Shown piece by piece: positions 20,624 through 22,185 of a stretch of DNA of 22,185 nt. The stretch is from JBBQRS01 sp038214535 (GTDB lineage Bacteria; Chloroflexota; Anaerolineae; CG2-30-64-16). The notes beneath the pieces were generated by a model. That model was not told the origin of the DNA, did not search any database, and saw nothing but the letters and a program-made list of their open reading frames with translations. Numbering within the stretch: the first letter of the stretch is position 1; each line of letters begins with the position of its first letter. Location: positions 1 to 22,185 of the forward strand of contig JBBQRS010000080.1 of NCBI GenBank assembly GCA_038214535.1, read 5' to 3'. The position numbers and the translations under genes were made by a program.

Positions 20624-22185
20624 CTAATCAACGCGAACGAACTTCCTGATCTCAATCGTTTTCCAGTGTTGTGTTCCCGGCTCTGCGGGCATCTCCTGCC
20701 AGCCGGGCAGCGCGCCGATGTCCTGCCAAATGCGCGCCGTCTGTTCCGGCGCGACGCCTGAGCGGGGGATCCGGGCGAGCACGTACATCACGCGCTTGCC
20801 GCCGGCGTCCGCTATGCGCTCGATATCTGCAGGGCCATCGTATTCCCAGTAAACCTCGCGCACAAGGCCGGGTGTGCCCTGCGACAGCGCAACAATTTGC
20901 GCGGCAAGACCCCAGTCCGCGGCGACGAAGACGGCTTCATCTGCGCGCGCCGCCGCGAACTCACCGAGTTCGGTGAGCGCGGGATCGAAGTGCGCGGATG
21001 CGCGCCCTTGCGCGAACGCGATCTCGAGATGGAACAGTCCGAAGAGCCGATAGACCATGAAGACGGCGAACAAAGTGATCAACCCGGCGCGCGCCCACCG
21101 CTCACGCGTCGGCCCGGCAACCTCCCTGGCCCCGACTGCGGTGGATGCAATGGCGGCATATTGAAAGGGCGTCCCCATGACCCAGTGATGGATGAAGTTA
21201 GGCTGAGGCATGAAACGCAGGGCAACGCCGATGGCGAGATAGCTGAGCAGAGCCATCCCGGCGAAGCGCAGGTAGGCGTTTTGCCGCCGGTAGTGATAGA
21301 TGAGCACGCCGCAGAGCACCAGGAGGCCGATGATGAGGAAGGCTTCCGGCGAGTCTGAACCTGGAGGCAAACCCAGGATGAAGCTGCGCGCCAGCGCGCC
21401 TTGCCCCAGCGCAAAGTAGTTACCGGCGAACCGCAACGTAGTCGTCAGCGCCAAATCCGGGGCGGCGCCGCGCATCTCGAAGGAGATCAGCCGCCGCGCG
21501 ACAACCTCCGTGTACAGGTTCACCAGCAGCAGCGGCATCGTCCCCACAACGCCGCCCAGCAAGGCCGCGCGATAATGCGAAGGCGTGCGCCGCCGGGCAT
21601 CCCCGATGAAAGCGACCAGCAGTGGAATCACCAGCATGACGTTGCTCACCTTCTCGAAGACGGCAACCGCGGCGATCAGCGTCAGCAGCAGCGTGCTCGA
21701 GGGCGGGCAATCTTCGTCGAGCGTGCTGCGCAGCCACACGCCAATGAAAGCCAGCCGCAGCAGGAGCGCCAGCGCGACCGGCCCCCAATCATGTCGCGCC
21801 GTCAGGATCACCGTGGCATCGGTGAGCAGCAGCCCCAGAAAGATGAGCGCCCACCCGGCGGTGAGCTTGCCGGCCAGGGTGGCGAACAGCGTCAGGATGC
21901 CGGCAGAGACCTGCAGTATCCCCAACAGCCGCCAGCTTAAGACCGAGAAACCATGACCGGAGGCGCGCAGATAAAGGCCATAGATCGCGCTTTTGATCGC
22001 GCCGTTATAGGTCATGTTCAACACGGGTATGCCGAAGATGCTCACCGCGCCGAACAGCCCCACGTTGTCCCGGTCGCCATCGAGATAGCTCAGGGCATCG
22101 GTCGCCTGATGCAACTCATCGAAGTAGAGACCCTGACCGGTCAGCCGGACGCTGCTGAGCAGGCCGAAGAGCAGCGCGGCAAAGA
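20624..22185 (-). CDS. GT39-like integral membrane glycosyltransferase (5'-truncated)
   Basis: About 519 codons are visible, and the frame is open to the right edge, so the N-terminus is missing; an apparent TTG start at 22114 is internal. The protein has many hydrophobic segments. Just inside the visible end is GLYFDELHQATDAL, an acidic pair in the first outer loop resembling the catalytic site of GT-C/PMT-like enzymes, which transfer sugars from polyprenyl phosphates outside the membrane. A soluble C-terminal part (about 120 residues, LTELGEFAAARADEAVFVAA onward) follows the last helix. The stop lies 16 nt upstream of the isomerase start, so the genes may be cotranscribed, though a cell-surface role differs from sugar catabolism. 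Confidence 0.75.
   Translation of the reverse strand, partial: FAALLFGLLSSVRLTGQGLYFDELHQATDALSYLDGDRDNVGLFGAVSIFGIPVLNMTYNGAIKSAIYGLYLRASGHGFSVLSWRLLGILQVSAGILTLFATLAGKLTAGWALIFLGLLLTDATVILTARHDWGPVALALLLRLAFIGVWLRSTLDEDCPPSSTLLLTLIAAVAVFEKVSNVMLVIPLLVAFIGDARRRTPSHYRAALLGGVVGTMPLLLVNLYTEVVARRLISFEMRGAAPDLALTTTLRFAGNYFALGQGALARSFILGLPPGSDSPEAFLIIGLLVLCGVLIYHYRRQNAYLRFAGMALLSYLAIGVALRFMPQPNFIHHWVMGTPFQYAAIASTAVGAREVAGPTRERWARAGLITLFAVFMVYRLFGLFHLEIAFAQGRASAHFDPALTELGEFAAARADEAVFVAADWGLAAQIVALSQGTPGLVREVYWEYDGPADIERIADAGGKRVMYVLARIPRSGVAPEQTARIWQDIGALPGWQEMPAEPGTQHWKTIEIRKFVRVD

Overview
The window is GC-rich, chromosomal-looking bacterial DNA. It carries sugar uptake and sugar-handling genes, a small toxin module and many palindromic intergenic repeats. 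The gene families (family-1 sugar ABC transporter, UspA-DUF389 membrane protein, PIG-L deacetylase, DUF433/DUF5615 pair, URO-D/MocA/TIM-barrel cluster) and the hairpins built from short tandem units such as ACACGGAA and CACCAAGA resemble what I know of Chloroflexota (Anaerolineae-like) genomes. That placement is inference; there is no rRNA or other phylogenetic marker here. I saw no tRNA, rRNA, CRISPR array, transposase or phage gene.

Left part (1-4583, plus strand): the 3' part of a sugar-binding protein gene, cut by the window edge, is followed by a strong 17-bp hairpin and two family-1 ABC permeases. No ATPase gene is in view. Next comes a 557-nt gap without an intact gene. It holds an imperfect hairpin, a MerR-family regulator remnant on the minus strand with its promoter still present, a minus-strand G-rich tract and a leaderless-type promoter. 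That promoter drives an MscS-type mechanosensitive channel gene.

Middle (4584-12932): glycogen phosphorylase and an Asp-box sialidase-like protein on the plus strand face a minus-strand block. In transcription order the block is an M24 Xaa-Pro peptidase, an Era-like GTPase with a DUF697 membrane domain, an aldo/keto reductase and a PIG-L deacetylase. The sialidase-like and PIG-L genes converge and overlap by 15 bp.

Toxin module (13158-15242, plus strand): a promoter with a palindromic operator drives a ribbon-helix-helix/DUF433 antitoxin overlapping a DUF5615 PIN-like toxin. A class II Fic protein lies 35 nt downstream. A UspA-UspA-DUF389 membrane protein follows.

Right part (17436-22185, minus strand): a co-oriented series runs GT39-like membrane glycosyltransferase (cut by the right edge), TIM-barrel sugar isomerase, Gfo/Idh/MocA dehydrogenase and URO-D-like protein. 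The last three look like a carbohydrate catabolic module. Two related AT-rich elements of about 120 bp each carry the stop codon of the gene upstream of them.
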